A program made the position numbers and the translations under genes. A DNA stretch of 64,000 nucleotides from positions 30,494,128 to 30,558,127 of the forward strand of contig OZ037767.1 in the NCBI GenBank assembly GCA_964035545.1, in the 5' to 3' direction. This DNA comes from Bugula neritina (Eukaryota; Bryozoa; Gymnolaemata; Cheilostomatida; Bugulidae). The notes beneath the pieces are model-generated. The model ran no database searches. It saw only the letters and a program-made list of their open reading frames with translations, and was not told the DNA's origin. How positions within the stretch are numbered: the first letter of the stretch is position 1; every line of letters begins with the position of its first letter. This document shows, one piece after another, positions 63,815 to 64,000 of this stretch.

Positions 63815-64000
63815 GTATTGCAACCTTCAGATATATTATTGTAACTGATCCATCATCTTACTTGCAAATATGAGTTCTTATAGTTAAACTAGCTAACACA
63901 AAACTTTCTTCATTTCTTTCCTGCTTTAATCCTCAAGGTTTTACTACTTTTTACACTGCTATATATTGACCAAATCTTGCCTGTCATACTTGTACTGCTC

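Overview
The window is animal (metazoan) nuclear DNA. It is AT-rich, and its genes are split into many short exons joined at GT-AG introns with consistent codon phase. The protein set includes a calponin/transgelin muscle protein, a peripherin-like tetraspanin, TMEM201/Samp1, mitochondrial TRMT10C and a doublecortin-domain protein. Two tRNA-derived SINE-like copies are also present. An invertebrate bilaterian, possibly a lophotrochozoan, fits best, but the species cannot be fixed from the sequence.

Layout. 110-3394 (-): TRMT10C, the mitochondrial tRNA methyltransferase / RNase P subunit. 3450-13000: mostly gene-free, with long stretches of degenerate hexamer-like repeats and two exon-like minus-strand segments at 9526-10106. 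13013-19298 (+): a ten-exon four-TM protein whose last half looks like a channel pore module with an unusual TLCG filter-like motif. 22128-29124 (+): calponin/transgelin with two alternative, related first exons. 30081-37314 (-): a twelve-exon secreted, Cys-rich protein with a Thr-rich linker, a WAP-like domain and a GPI-type tail. 37978-39535 (-): exons of an unidentified gene. 39578-42987 (+): peripherin/ROM-like tetraspanin. 44107-47740 (+): TMEM201. 48572-50450 (-): a 199-aa basic protein with a PP1-docking-like RVRF. 52528-54630 (-): a one-TM protein with a Gly/Met/Pro octapeptide array. 56214-58462 (+): an unidentified 185-aa protein just downstream of a 7-bp satellite array. 59377-63814+ (+): the 5' half of a doublecortin-domain gene that runs off the window.

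I assembled the gene models by hand. I looked for acceptor and donor at each exon and required the codon phase to carry across every junction. Ten models close without a phase conflict; two (9.5-10.1 kb and 38.0-39.5 kb) do not close fully.

The most unusual signal is that many introns carry minisatellites placed on or beside their splice sites. Several units contain copies of the functional donor or acceptor. One gene (13-19 kb) has this at six junctions, and at least four other genes show it.
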